Assembly (NCBI RefSeq): GCF_014189535.1
Contig: NZ_CP050304.1
Span: 1-64,000, forward strand
DNA length: 64,000 nucleotides
Direction of reading: 5' to 3'
Source of the DNA: Rhizobium lusitanum
Lineage (GTDB): Bacteria > Pseudomonadota > Alphaproteobacteria > Rhizobiales > Rhizobiaceae
The notes under the pieces are model-generated. The model had not been told where the DNA came from. It saw only the letters and a program-made list of their open reading frames with translations, and made no database searches. How positions within the stretch are numbered: the first letter of the stretch is position 1; the number at the start of each line of letters is the position of its first letter. The translations under genes were made by a program, and so were the position numbers. Below, in pieces: positions 46,330 to 55,996 of this stretch.

Positions 46330-46461
46330 AACACCAGAATATCCATTCCATCCGCACATTAAATAGACTTTGTTGCAGTGCAGCCATGCCAGAAGCGCAT
46401 GGCCTCCATCTGAGGGCAAAAATCTCCAGCACAGCACCTCGCGTCGGCCCAGACACAGAAA

Positions 46462-46482
46462 CGCCCGCGTCATCAGCGGGCG
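46462..46482 (-). terminator. Hairpin after the DUF1127 tail
   Basis: CGCCCGC and GCGGGCG pair around a seven-base loop, followed on the minus strand by TTTCTG. It could terminate or attenuate transcription between the DUF1127 tail and the small-RNA array. Confidence 0.6.
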
Positions 46483-46514
46483 TATAGTCATTCGGGTTGG
46501 CTTGGAACAGTCGC

Positions 46515-46559
46515 TCAGCGAGCGACCGATGCGCGGGCAACGCTGTGAATGTCGGCGCG
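46515..46559 (-). pseudogene. 3' tail of a DUF1127 gene
   Basis: The minus strand reads ADIHSVARASVAR and a stop, the same C-terminus as the intact DUF1127 gene at 21713, with near-identical DNA over the stretch. The identity ends abruptly at 46559, where unrelated sequence begins, so the 5' two-thirds and the promoter have been lost. Confidence 0.82.
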
Positions 46560-46589
46560 GTTTCGCCCCGGCCTTTTTTATTGCGTCTA

Positions 46590-46808
46590 TCACGGAAGAG
46601 CACCGGGCCATTCGTTCGATGGCTCTTCCGCCTCTGTCCCTGGACGATCGTCTGCGGGATCGGGATCACGGTCGTGCGCGGCCCGCAAATTGCCGATTTC
46701 CGCTATGATTAAATCGAAGACGTCCTCGTGCTTCGCACCGCTGACGACAATGGTGTCGACGAAGTCTTCGAGCTTCAACCGCAACCCTTCTCTCCAAGTC
46801 TCCGTCAC
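46590..46808 (-). CDS. Small hypothetical protein with GTG start
   Basis: A frame of 72 codons reading TETWREGLRLKLEDFVDTIV then VSGAKHEDVFDLIIAEIGNL and a Pro/Asp/Glu tail. The helical first half looks like a real protein. The GTG start overlaps the stop of the preceding small gene (GTGA), suggesting coupled translation. No family recognised. Confidence 0.5.
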   Translation of the reverse strand: MTETWREGLRLKLEDFVDTIVVSGAKHEDVFDLIIAEIGNLRAAHDRDPDPADDRPGTEAEEPSNEWPGALP

Positions 46809-47017
46809 GTGCGACCCTCCGTCTGCAGTCGGACGCCGCTGCGGAGCAGTCCCCACGTGGGGCAATGGTCCGCCTTCTGCCGAATGGCGGCCGGCCCCTC
46901 GTCCGGTTCGGGATCGGGAAGCGGCTCTCCGCCTGGGATACGGTCCGGATCCGGCTGTGGATGATCAAGAGGCGGCACGGATGGCGGCGGCACGATTGGC
47001 TCGAATGGGACTGACAT
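46805..47017 (-). CDS. Small Pro/Asp-rich hypothetical protein, 70 aa
   Basis: MSVPFEPIVPPPSVPPLDHP and so on, then RIPGGEPLPDPEPDEGPAAI. The proline-rich composition suggests an extended, unstructured peptide. The ATG follows a strong ribosome-binding site (GAGGAGGAACATCAT), and its stop overlaps the next start, so I believe it is expressed. Function unknown. Confidence 0.5.
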   Translation of the reverse strand: MSVPFEPIVPPPSVPPLDHPQPDPDRIPGGEPLPDPEPDEGPAAIRQKADHCPTWGLLRSGVRLQTEGRT

Positions 47018-47442
47018 ATGATGTTCCTCCTCGCCTAAGAAACGTCGTGCTGTTGCACAAGTTCCGCACGTTCAGGAAGGCCTCGGCGATACTGCGGGCT
47101 GGTCCATAATCGAGGATCGATCAGACTATCCTCTGGATTTTCGACGGGGCACCGAGCAGGTTCAATGAACTTTCATTTCTGACGATCATTGAAAAATGCG
47201 GCGGAACCCTGCTGCATGCGTCTGCCAACAGAGACCTCACGACGGATGCCCCGCGCCGGCTTCTCCGATCGGGTTACCCGCGTTCGGCCTTCGTCGAACG
47301 CACCGGTACGAAAAACCAATCCAGTCGCAATGCGAAAGAAAAAATACCGACATGCCACAACTGACAGAGGCCTGGACGCTGTCACCGAGGCGATGCTCGG
47401 GTTATCCCTCTGCTGCTTGAAAGGATACAAGCCGACGGGACT

Positions 47443-47970
47443 GTGCCAGAGCTCGCACAGGAATTGTTCATGAGCCAGGCCGAGGAATACGCTCAACTGG
47501 AGAAGAAGATTGCGGATGTCGAGGCCAAGGTAAAGGCATGGCAGCGTAACGACGAACGCAGCATACGTCTCAACACCATTCCCGGCATTAGCCCAATCGG
47601 TTCGGCTCTTTTGATAATGAAGACACCCGCTCCGGAGCTCTTCAAATCTGGTCGCCAGTTCGCAGCTTGGATAGGGTTGACGCCAAAAGATCACTCGACC
47701 GGCGGCAAGCTGCGGCTCGGTGGTATCACGCGAGCCGGCGATGAAGCTCTGCGGGCCGTCTTGGTGGCTGGAGCAACCGCTGTCATTCATCACGCGCGGC
47801 GATCTGGCAAGGCTTCTCGATGGTTGGCGAAACTGCTCAAGCGCAAGCCGCCTAAACTGGCAGCTGTCGCACTCGCTAACAAGATGGCGCGCATGGCTTG
47901 GAAGCTCATGGTCTCTGGAGAGACATACAGCGCACAATCAGGACCAGCTTTGACGGGATGCGCCGCATGA
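47443..47970 (+). pseudogene. IS110/IS116-family transposase, C-terminal part
   Basis: A 175-residue frame. It has a coiled-coil linker (EYAQLEKKIADVEAKVKAWQ) and the IS116/IS110/IS902 C-terminal domain (TIPGISPIGSALLIMKTPAP; GRQFAAWIGLTPKDHSTGGK; GITRAGDEALRAVLVAGATA), including the conserved serine region. The N-terminal DEDD RuvC-like domain, about 170 residues, is missing, so the enzyme is dead. Confidence 0.85.
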
Positions 47971-48446
47971 AGATTGGGAAGCAAGAACCGGGACATCCTG
48001 ATCTTCACCACGTGTTGGTAATACTACAACTTGCAAGATAATAGCAGATGGTGTGATCGATCGATCCGGGACACAGGACACCCCGGGAATCCCATTGGCC
48101 CCTCAAGGCCGCCTTGATGTTTGGGACCTGTGTTGCGGAAACCATCTTGGCCAGCGTTCATGTGCGAACGCAACAACAGGCCGGACATATGGACGCAAGC
48201 GATCAGATCAAATTATCTCAAACTATCTTGCGAGTCGGGGGCCGTCCACATATGGGATTTGAACCAACGCCCAGGCTATTTCAAAGCATGGACACCGGAT
48301 CGAACTAGTACCTGCGGCGGTTGATCGGCTGGCGCGATCCGGAGACGGCGCCGCTCTAGTCCCACGGATGCGTCATGTCCAAGATTGACATCTATTGCCA
48401 TAAACGATGAGTCGCCCCATACTGTTTAAGTAATGAAAGGACCGCT
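47971..48446. other. Region without a recognised gene
   Basis: About 475 bp between the IS110 remnant and parD. It may include the right end of the IS110 element and the parDE promoter. A GGGATTTGAACC-like stretch at 48252 does not fold into a tRNA. Confidence 0.4.
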
Positions 48447-48710
48447 ATGCCAAACGTCGCGCTTGGAAAACACTACGAGGAATTCGTCAAGAAACAGCTG
48501 GAATCTGGCCGCTACAGCAACGCCAGTGAAGTGGTCCGGGCCGCGCTGCGGCTGTTGGAGGACAGCGATGCAGCCCGCGAACGCTGGCTGAACGAGGAAA
48601 TCCCAGGTCGCTATGATCAGCTGATGGCAGATCCCAAGATCGGGATCCCGTCCGAAACCGTCCGCGCCCGCTTTGAGGCCAAGCGCCGAACTGCGACGAA
48701 CGCCAGATAG
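48447..48710 (+). CDS. parD: ParD-type antitoxin
   Basis: An 87-residue ribbon-helix-helix antitoxin, VALGKHYEEFVKKQLESGRY then SNASEVVRAALRLLED, which is the ParD signature (G-R-Y-x-N-x-S-E-V-V-R-x-A-L-R-L-L-E). The C-terminal half would bind the toxin. The toxin begins 2 bp after its stop. Autoregulation by the RHH domain is expected. Confidence 0.92.
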   Translation: MPNVALGKHYEEFVKKQLESGRYSNASEVVRAALRLLEDSDAARERWLNEEIPGRYDQLMADPKIGIPSETVRARFEAKRRTATNAR

Positions 48711-48712
48711 GC

Positions 48713-49027
48713 ATGGCATATCGCATCATCTATCACCCGCAGGCGGAAGCAGAACTCGACACTCTCTATGCCGATATAGCCATGCAGGCAGGCGACCGCA
48801 TTGCCGGCGATTACGTTGACGGCGTGATCACCTTCATCGAGGGCCTGGAGACGTTTCCGGAGCGAGGTACGGTTCGGGAGAGCCGGACTTCCGGCCTACG
48901 CATCATTGGCTACCGGCACAGCGTCAGCGTGGCGTTCGCGGTGCGCGGCGATGATGTGTTAATCCTCGGCGTGTTCGCACGTGGCCGCGACATCAACGAA
49001 GAAATTCTTGAAGAACGGAACCAATAA
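48713..49027 (+). CDS. parE: ParE-type toxin
   Basis: A 104-residue RelE/ParE-superfamily toxin: YRIIYHPQAEAELDTLYADI, ETFPERGTVRESRTSGLRII, and SVSVAFAVRGDDVLILGVFA. ParE toxins poison DNA gyrase. With parD it makes a complete module, placed within the segment flanked by the two identical IS3 copies and beside the IS21 end. Such a module could stabilise that segment or the whole replicon. Confidence 0.9.
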   Translation: MAYRIIYHPQAEAELDTLYADIAMQAGDRIAGDYVDGVITFIEGLETFPERGTVRESRTSGLRIIGYRHSVSVAFAVRGDDVLILGVFARGRDINEEILEERNQ

Positions 49028-49241
49028 GCGCTCGTCAGGAGCCTTTTATCCTAGGGTGGCGAGGCAAGGGGTTGGTGCGGCCGCAGGCGAGGCTCGGGCC
49101 CCTTGCCGAAGTGAGGGTGCGGGCCGCTTCCCTGGTCAGTCATCTTGTGACGGTCCTCATAAGTAGGCAGGCTCTTTCGCTTTCCCCAATCCGCGATCAG
49201 GTGTTGGTTTCCACGCAGAACTGAGCCGGTTAGGCGCATAA

Positions 49242-50848
49242 GGGGGTGCGGACGAAAACTTGGACCACCAGGAGGTAGTTCATGTATTCCTACGCAGACA
49301 GACTTCGAGCCGTTGAGCTTTATATCAGGCTTGGCAAGCGACTTAACGGGACCATTCGCCAGTTGGGTTACCCCACAAAGAATGCGCTGAGGGGTTGGTA
49401 CCGCGAGTACGTACAGCATCTCGACCTGCGTATTCAGCCGGTAGCTCGAGCGCCAAAGTATTCCGAGAGTCAGAAGCAGGCGGCACTTGAGCATTACCGC
49501 ACCCATGATCGTTGCATCTCTGCGACGATGAGGGCGCTCGGCTATCCTGGTCGAGGAACTCTGACCGCATGGGTACGGGAGGCCTTTCCGGAGACACGAA
49601 CATCGATGGTCGGTCGATCGTGGCGCCCTGCCTATCCCGCAGCGGTGAAGCAAGCTGGTGTCATCGGACTATGTAGTGGAAATGAAAGCGCCCAACAGGT
49701 GGCTGACCGGCTGGGCGTCTGTAGGCCGACGTTGTACAACTGGAAAGACCAGCTACTCGGTCATGAGGCTCCTTCATCCATGAAACGCCGCAAAACCACC
49801 CCGCAGGCGCCGGAACGCGAGGAACTCGAGCGACAGCTTGAAGCCCTCCAACGTGATGTTCGCCAGTTGCAACTCGAGCATGACCTCCTGAAGAAGGCCA
49901 ATGAACTCCTAAAAAAAGAACTGGGCGTCGATCTGCAGATCCTGAGTAATCGGGAAAAGACACAGCTGGTTGACGCCCTTAAAGATACCTATCGCTTGCC
50001 AGAACTGCTCGCACAGCTGCAAATTGCGCGAAGCTCCTACTTTTATCATCGCACGCGCATGTGTCTGGCAGACAAGTATGCCGCCGTCCGGCACAGCCTT
50101 GCGGAAATCTTTGAAGCGAACCGTCGTTGTTACGGCTACCGCAGACTACAGGCGTCACTGGCCAGGAAGAGCGTGATCATCTCGGAAAAGGTTGTCCAGC
50201 GCTTGATGAAGCAGGAGCACCTGGTCGTGGCCAGACCGCGCCGACGGCGTTTCGGATCATACTTGGGAGAAATAAGTCCGGCACCCGAGAACCTGATCAA
50301 TCGCGACTTCCATGCGAAAGCGCCGAACGAGAAATGGCTGACAGACATCACCGAGTTCCAGATCCCAGCCGGGAAGGTGTATCTCTCGCCCATCATCGAT
50401 TGCTTCGACGGAATGGTCATCAGTTGGTCGATTGGAACGCAACCAGACGCGGGGCTGGTCAATACTATGCTGGATGCAGCTATTGAGACCGTGACCGACG
50501 GCGAGGAACGGCCAATCGTCCATTCCGATCGCGGAGCCCATTATCGCTGGCCAGGCTGGCTAACGCGGATCAGCGAAGCGAAACTGGTTCGCTCGATGTC
50601 CCGAAAGGGCTGCTCACAAGATAACGCCGCATGCGAAGGCTTCTTCGGCCGATTGAAAACGGAACTATTTTATCCACGAGATTGGAAGACCATCACAATC
50701 GAACAGTTCGTCGCTGAGGTAGATGATTACATCCGCTGGTACAATGAAAAGCGCATCAAGATATCGCTGGGATCGCTAAGCCCCGTCGAGTATCGTAAGA
50801 GCCTCGGCATTAGCATATGAAGCAGTCCAACTTTTTATCCGCACCCCC
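49242..50848 (+). mobile_element. 1,607-bp IS3-family element, copy 2
   Basis: The same element as 42334-43940, in the opposite orientation. Termini are GGGGGTGCGGACGAAAAC at the left and GTTTTTATCCGCACCCCC-like sequence at the right. A 3-bp target duplication, TAA, flanks it (49239-49241 and 50849-50851), showing simple transposition into the IS21 left end. Confidence 0.95.
49282..50820 (+). CDS. IS3-family transposase, single 512-aa frame (copy 2)
   Basis: Identical in protein sequence to copy 1 (see 42362-43900): N-terminal HTH segments, coiled coil, HTH_21 and DDE core all intact. The start lies behind AGGAGGTAGTTC. Identity of the two copies means recent transposition, and the TAA duplication around this copy suggests it is the younger insertion at an undisturbed site. 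Confidence 0.95.
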   Translation: MYSYADRLRAVELYIRLGKRLNGTIRQLGYPTKNALRGWYREYVQHLDLRIQPVARAPKYSESQKQAALEHYRTHDRCISATMRALGYPGRGTLTAWVREAFPETRTSMVGRSWRPAYPAAVKQAGVIGLCSGNESAQQVADRLGVCRPTLYNWKDQLLGHEAPSSMKRRKTTPQAPEREELERQLEALQRDVRQLQLEHDLLKKANELLKKELGVDLQILSNREKTQLVDALKDTYRLPELLAQLQIARSSYFYHRTRMCLADKYAAVRHSLAEIFEANRRCYGYRRLQASLARKSVIISEKVVQRLMKQEHLVVARPRRRRFGSYLGEISPAPENLINRDFHAKAPNEKWLTDITEFQIPAGKVYLSPIIDCFDGMVISWSIGTQPDAGLVNTMLDAAIETVTDGEERPIVHSDRGAHYRWPGWLTRISEAKLVRSMSRKGCSQDNAACEGFFGRLKTELFYPRDWKTITIEQFVAEVDDYIRWYNEKRIKISLGSLSPVEYRKSLGISI

Positions 50849-50851
50849 TAA

Positions 50852-52021
<1,170 letters not shown>

Positions 52022-52035
52022 CGGGAGAGGATGTC

Positions 52036-52851
52036 ATGAGAATTCTGGCTGTGCTGACTAAAGGCGATACGGTCGTCGGAACCCTGGATGCTGCCGTCTT
52101 GGCGGCAGCATCCGTGGCCTGCTCATCGATCGAAGCGTTGAATGTCATGGTAGACCCGATGCATCTGGTCTCTGCCCCTGAGGAAATCGATATGCAGGAA
52201 CTTCGCGTGCATGACGAAGGCTCTGCGCAACAGCGCGCGGAGGCTATCGAAACTGCTTTTGGCGACTGGAATACGGTTCTGCGACCAGGAGCACCTCCGA
52301 TCGCGTTGCGCACGATCACCGGTGCGGAGGCGGAAACCGTCATGCAGGAGACGACCGAGGATATCGGGCTCGTAGTCCTGTCGCATAACAGGAACATGGA
52401 TGGCGCCGATGCCTTCCACACCGCGCTGTTTACGGCCCGCCGGCCAGTTCTGCTGGTTCCGCCGGGCTGGCGATCGGGAGACCGCAAGCGGTTTTCGCAT
52501 ATCGCCGTCGGCCTCACTGACAGCGAACTGACCCGCCGCGCAATCCAATCGGTCGGAAAATGGTTGGCAGCCGCAGAACGTGTCACCGCACTTTGTGTCA
52601 CAGACGAAAGTGATGCAGAAGCCGCGCTACGCGCCGTGATGCAAGGCTCCGGCGTCAAACCCAACGTCAAGATTCTAGCGCGTTCCAACGAAACGACTGG
52701 CGCGCAGCTTGTGCATGAAGCGGACACGTTGAAAGCGGACGTTCTGGTCACAGGAGCGTTCAGCCACAGCGAGTGGTCGGAATGGCTCACGGGCCATGAG
52801 ACTCGGGAGATCTTGGCAGCGGCCGATCTGCCGCTGTTTTTGATTCACTAG
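52036..52851 (+). CDS. Universal stress protein family, two-domain
   Basis: A 271-residue protein resembling tandem UspA domains. Strands such as MRILAVLTKGDTVVGTLDAA and KRFSHIAVGLTDSELTRRAI begin each half, and ADVLVTGAFSHSEWSEWLTG resembles the UspA nucleotide-loop region, though the usual G-x2-G-x9-G-S is altered to GAFSHSEWSEWLTGHE. The start ATG at 52036 follows GGGAGAGGATG. It lies between an enolase remnant and phosphoglycerate mutase, which suggests an original operon of lower glycolysis with a stress protein. Confidence 0.82.
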   Translation: MRILAVLTKGDTVVGTLDAAVLAAASVACSSIEALNVMVDPMHLVSAPEEIDMQELRVHDEGSAQQRAEAIETAFGDWNTVLRPGAPPIALRTITGAEAETVMQETTEDIGLVVLSHNRNMDGADAFHTALFTARRPVLLVPPGWRSGDRKRFSHIAVGLTDSELTRRAIQSVGKWLAAAERVTALCVTDESDAEAALRAVMQGSGVKPNVKILARSNETTGAQLVHEADTLKADVLVTGAFSHSEWSEWLTGHETREILAAADLPLFLIH

Positions 52852-52911
52852 AAAATCGCAGCGTCGCCCAGAACCAAGCTTTTCGAACGAGACCCCCTGA
52901 TGGAGCACGAC

Positions 52912-53493
52912 ATGAACGGAAAACTTGCACTCGTTCGTCACGGCCAGAGCGAAGGCAATGCACGCAACGTCTTCACGGGGTGGAGTGACCTGCCACTAAT
53001 AGCGGTGGGTATCAAGGAAGCCCATGCTGTCGCACAGCAGCTGACCGTTCTGGGTTTCACATTCGATCTCGTTTATTGCTCCGCTCTCCAAAGAGCCCAG
53101 GAGACGGCGGCAATTATCGTGCAAGACCTCGGGCTACATGTGGATGCCGTCCTCGATGTCTCGCTGAACGAGAGAGACTACGGTGAACTGACCGGCATGA
53201 ACAAGCAGCAAGCGGCAGAACGCTTCGGCGCGGATCAGATTGCTCTGTGGCGTCGCTCTTACCTGGATCGCCCGCCAGGCGGGGAAAGCCTGAAAGACTG
53301 CCGTGACCGGGTGGACCCGTTCTTCGATCGCACGATCAAGCCTCAGCTCGACGCCGGGCGAAATGTGCTCGTCGTCGCACACGGCAACAGCCTGCGGGCG
53401 CTTGTGATGAGCATCGAAAATCTATCTCCTGAAGAGATTCAGAAGTTCGAGATCGCCACAGGCGAGATTGTCATTCCCTATCGCGAGCAGTGA
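52912..53493 (+). CDS. gpmA: 2,3-bisphosphoglycerate-dependent phosphoglycerate mutase
   Basis: A 193-residue histidine phosphatase-superfamily enzyme that interconverts 3- and 2-phosphoglycerate. The phosphoacceptor His is in LVRHGQSEGNARNVFTGWSD, followed by YCSALQRAQETA, LNERDYGELTGMNKQQA and the second His in VVAHGNSLRALVMSIE. It is slightly shorter than rhizobial GpmA (about 210). Start at 52912, preceded by GGAGCACGAC, which fits family N-termini better than the ATG 12 bp upstream. The 3' end overlaps the convergent PAP2 gene by about 20 bp. Confidence 0.92.
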   Translation: MNGKLALVRHGQSEGNARNVFTGWSDLPLIAVGIKEAHAVAQQLTVLGFTFDLVYCSALQRAQETAAIIVQDLGLHVDAVLDVSLNERDYGELTGMNKQQAAERFGADQIALWRRSYLDRPPGGESLKDCRDRVDPFFDRTIKPQLDAGRNVLVVAHGNSLRALVMSIENLSPEEIQKFEIATGEIVIPYREQ

Positions 53494-54217
53494 CGCGAAC
53501 GGGCGTTCCGAGCCGCCTGCCCGCGCCGAGCCAGCAACACAAGACCCATGTTGACCCCGCGCACCAACCTGCGATGACGTCGCTCGGGTAGTGAACACCG
53601 AGATAGAGACGGCATAGTCCGATGGCTATAGTCAGGAAGATCGCAGAGGCAAAAAGGAAGATCTGCCTTCTCCGATCCTTCTCGATGCTGGCCAGAATGG
53701 TGGCGATCGTGAGGTATGTAACCGCCGACATCATCGCATGACCGCTCGGATAGCTGAGATCGTAGACGTTCTGTAGATGCGGCACGGTTGTCGGCCTGGG
53801 TCGAGCAACCCCGAGCTTCAGAATGCTACTGATCACCTGGCCTCCAAGCACCGAAAACAGCAGAAAGGCCGCCGCTATGCGTTGCCTTGCCACCATCATA
53901 TAAAGCGTTGCGAGGATGGTGATGATTGCAAGCACAGTGAGCCCGCCGAGACTGTTGACGTCGCGGACGGCATGAAGGAGCCACGAAGGCCCAAGTGGCA
54001 CGCTGAGGTCGTCCTTGCTGCGCAAACCGAGTAGGACAAGTTCGTCGAACGCTTGGGTCTCGGTCTCCAGCATTTCGCTGGTCAACCGCTCCAGTAAAAG
54101 CCACCCACCGCAGACCAGAACAACCAATGGCAGCCTGTACTTGCGCTGGAAGCGGGCAAGCGACGCCCAAAGTCGTACCACGGACATGCTTTGAGTTTCC
54201 TCTATCCTGGCCTTCAT
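53471..54217 (-). CDS. PAP2-superfamily membrane phosphatase
   Basis: A 248-residue integral membrane phosphatase with about six helices. It carries the PAP2 motifs KLGVARPRP (K-x6-RP), YPSGHAM (PSGH) and RLYLGVHYPSDVIAG (S-R-x5-H-x3-D type). Homologues dephosphorylate undecaprenyl pyrophosphate, phosphatidic acid or similar lipids. Its ATG overlaps the stop of uppP (ATGA), so the two lipid phosphatases are translationally coupled, pointing to a shared role in lipid-carrier recycling. Confidence 0.9.
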   Translation of the reverse strand: MKARIEETQSMSVVRLWASLARFQRKYRLPLVVLVCGGWLLLERLTSEMLETETQAFDELVLLGLRSKDDLSVPLGPSWLLHAVRDVNSLGGLTVLAIITILATLYMMVARQRIAAAFLLFSVLGGQVISSILKLGVARPRPTTVPHLQNVYDLSYPSGHAMMSAVTYLTIATILASIEKDRRRQIFLFASAIFLTIAIGLCRLYLGVHYPSDVIAGWCAGSTWVLCCWLGAGRRLGTPVRVTARDRE

Positions 54218-55000
54218 ACCGTGGTCGCAAAGGCAAGCAGTGCGCTGCCGAACAAGATGCGATACCACGCAAACACCACGAAGCTGTGCGTTCGGATGAA
54301 GCTCAATAGCCATTTGACCGCGACGAACGCGACGACCATGGACGTCACGAATGCGACGCCGAGCAGGCCCCAGCGCTCATCCATGAAACCAATTTTCGAC
54401 TGATCGTAGACTTCGTATACGCTCGCCGCGTACATCGTTGGAATGCCGACGAGGAAGGCGAATTCCGTCGCCGCTGCCCTATCGGTTGTACCTGCAAACA
54501 TAGCCCCGAAAATAGTCGCCGCCGAGCGCGATGTCCCCGGGAAAATTCCTGCAATGACCTGCGCCACGCCTACCAGCACCGCGGCGGTCCATGTGATCTG
54601 TTCCTGCGGCTTCTTCCTACTCGCCCACCATTCAGCGGCCAGTATCCAAACTCCCCCCAAAATGAGAGCATAGGCGACAGGCGCAAGTGTCGTTGGAAGA
54701 GATACCCGCTTTCTTCGCTGCCAGACCGAGAATGACAGTGATACCAAACGCGATGGCGAGCCTTAAGGCGTAAGAGCGGTTCTCCGGCCTCTGCAGGTTC
54801 ATCAGCATTGAACCCAACCGAGCCTGATAGACGATGGTCACCGCCACCATTGTCCCTGCTTGAATCACAGTATTGAACAGGTCCGACCGCTGCCCCAGCC
54901 AATGCTCCGCGATCAGGAGATGCCCTGTGCTGGAGATGGGAAGAAATTCTGTGATCCCCTCGATGATCCCCAGAAGAATGACATTCACGAGTTCCGGCAA
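54214..55000 (-). pseudogene. uppP: Undecaprenyl-diphosphatase UppP/BacA with frame break
   Basis: The first frame (from a TTG at 55000) encodes LLGIIEGITEFLPISSTGHL and three helices. Near 54700 the frame shifts, and the second part encodes LPTTLAPVAYALILGGVWIL, GIFPGTSRSAATIFGAMFAG and the C-terminal helices. Both catalytic motifs (E-F-L-P-I-S-S-T-G-H and P-G-x-S-R-S) exist but in different frames. Removing one base in ATCTCTTCC restores a protein of about 260 residues. The enzyme recycles undecaprenyl pyrophosphate and gives bacitracin tolerance. Confidence 0.85.
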
Positions 55001-55010
55001 TTAAGACCTC

Positions 55011-55925
55011 TCAATGGTTGTTGTCCTCATCGTGCCCGCTCGAGACTTTCGGGATGGCGAGCTCCATCGCCTGCCCGGCGAGATCTGCCCGCAGGCGGTT
55101 GAGCTGATTGAGGCTCTCGACAGTCTCCTGGGGAGCGACCGTTCCAAGGCCGACGAGCAGGGTCTCGAGAAATGCCACGGTTGCGCTGTGAGTGCTGAAG
55201 GCGTCCGGCCGGCCGCGGGGGATCGTGACGATCCGCGCCACACGATCTTTCAGAGCGTCCTGCAGGCTATCGGTGACGAGGATGGTCTGCGCACCAACGC
55301 CTTTTGCATGGGCAAGCAGGACGGATAGCTCTGGATAGACGCGACCATACGCCATGATTACGACAACACTGCCCGATTTGAGTGGCAGTAGATCGTCGGC
55401 GAGCAGGAACCCGGACTTCGTCAGCGCGCGAGAGGCAAAGCCAAGCCTGCGCAGCTGGATACAGAAGTATTCCGCAATCGATGATGAAGGCCCGAGCCCG
55501 AAGACGGCAACTTCTAGCGCGGTGGCCAGCATATGGACAATCGCCTGAAAGTCCTCAAGCAGAACAGAGTCCCGCAGCTTTGCAGCTGCCTCGGCATGTG
55601 CCGCAAAGGTCGTCTCCAACACCTGTTGCAGACTTCCACTGCTTTCATCCAGCGTTTTCGACATCCGCCTTGCGGGAGTAGGCCCAACCTCAAGTTCCGC
55701 CGCTACGGCCTTTCGAAGGCCATCGAGGCCGTCGAAACCCAGAGAACGCGCCGTCCGGATGACCGTTGCGTCACTGGTGCCGATCGACTGCGCCAGTTCG
55801 AGCGCAGACTGGACGAGAACCTGGTGTCTGTTTTCCGCGAAAAATCTCGCGACCCGGTGCTCGGTTCTGCTGAGGTCGGAGCTTTTCGCCGCCACCAACT
55901 CAGAGAACGATGACAACATCTTCAT
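55011..55925 (-). CDS. RpiR/MurR-family regulator with SIS domain
   Basis: A 304-residue transcriptional regulator. The N-terminal HTH_6 domain is at residues about 5-80 (LSRTEHRVARFFAENRHQVL, SIGTSDATVIRTARSLGF). A SIS sugar-phosphate-binding domain follows at about 125-260 (EVAVFGLGPSSSIAEYFCIQ, LKSGSVVVIMAYGRVYPELS, TILVTDSL). RpiR proteins respond to phosphosugars. It is the first gene of the minus-strand set RpiR-uppP-PAP2 (10 bp gap) and diverges from the membrane/phosphatase operon at 55997. Confidence 0.92.
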   Translation of the reverse strand: MKMLSSFSELVAAKSSDLSRTEHRVARFFAENRHQVLVQSALELAQSIGTSDATVIRTARSLGFDGLDGLRKAVAAELEVGPTPARRMSKTLDESSGSLQQVLETTFAAHAEAAAKLRDSVLLEDFQAIVHMLATALEVAVFGLGPSSSIAEYFCIQLRRLGFASRALTKSGFLLADDLLPLKSGSVVVIMAYGRVYPELSVLLAHAKGVGAQTILVTDSLQDALKDRVARIVTIPRGRPDAFSTHSATVAFLETLLVGLGTVAPQETVESLNQLNRLRADLAGQAMELAIPKVSSGHDEDNNH

Positions 55926-55996
55926 AATTCCTCGATTGACTTGTTGTGTTTACTACACGATTAGTTCTCATGTCGCTACCGCTACGGAGTCGAAAA

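Noticed and set aside
47173-47937. Long minus-strand frame opposite the IS110 remnant
   Set aside because: Antisense shadow of a recognisable transposase domain.
48230-48310. GGGATTTGAACC stretch as a possible tRNA 3' end or att site
   Set aside because: The T-stem does not pair and no cloverleaf can be drawn.
42334-50848. Inversion between the two 1,607-bp IS3 copies as the cause of the missing duplication at copy 1
   Set aside because: Copy 2 has its own intact TAA duplication, which is not expected if the copies had exchanged flanks.
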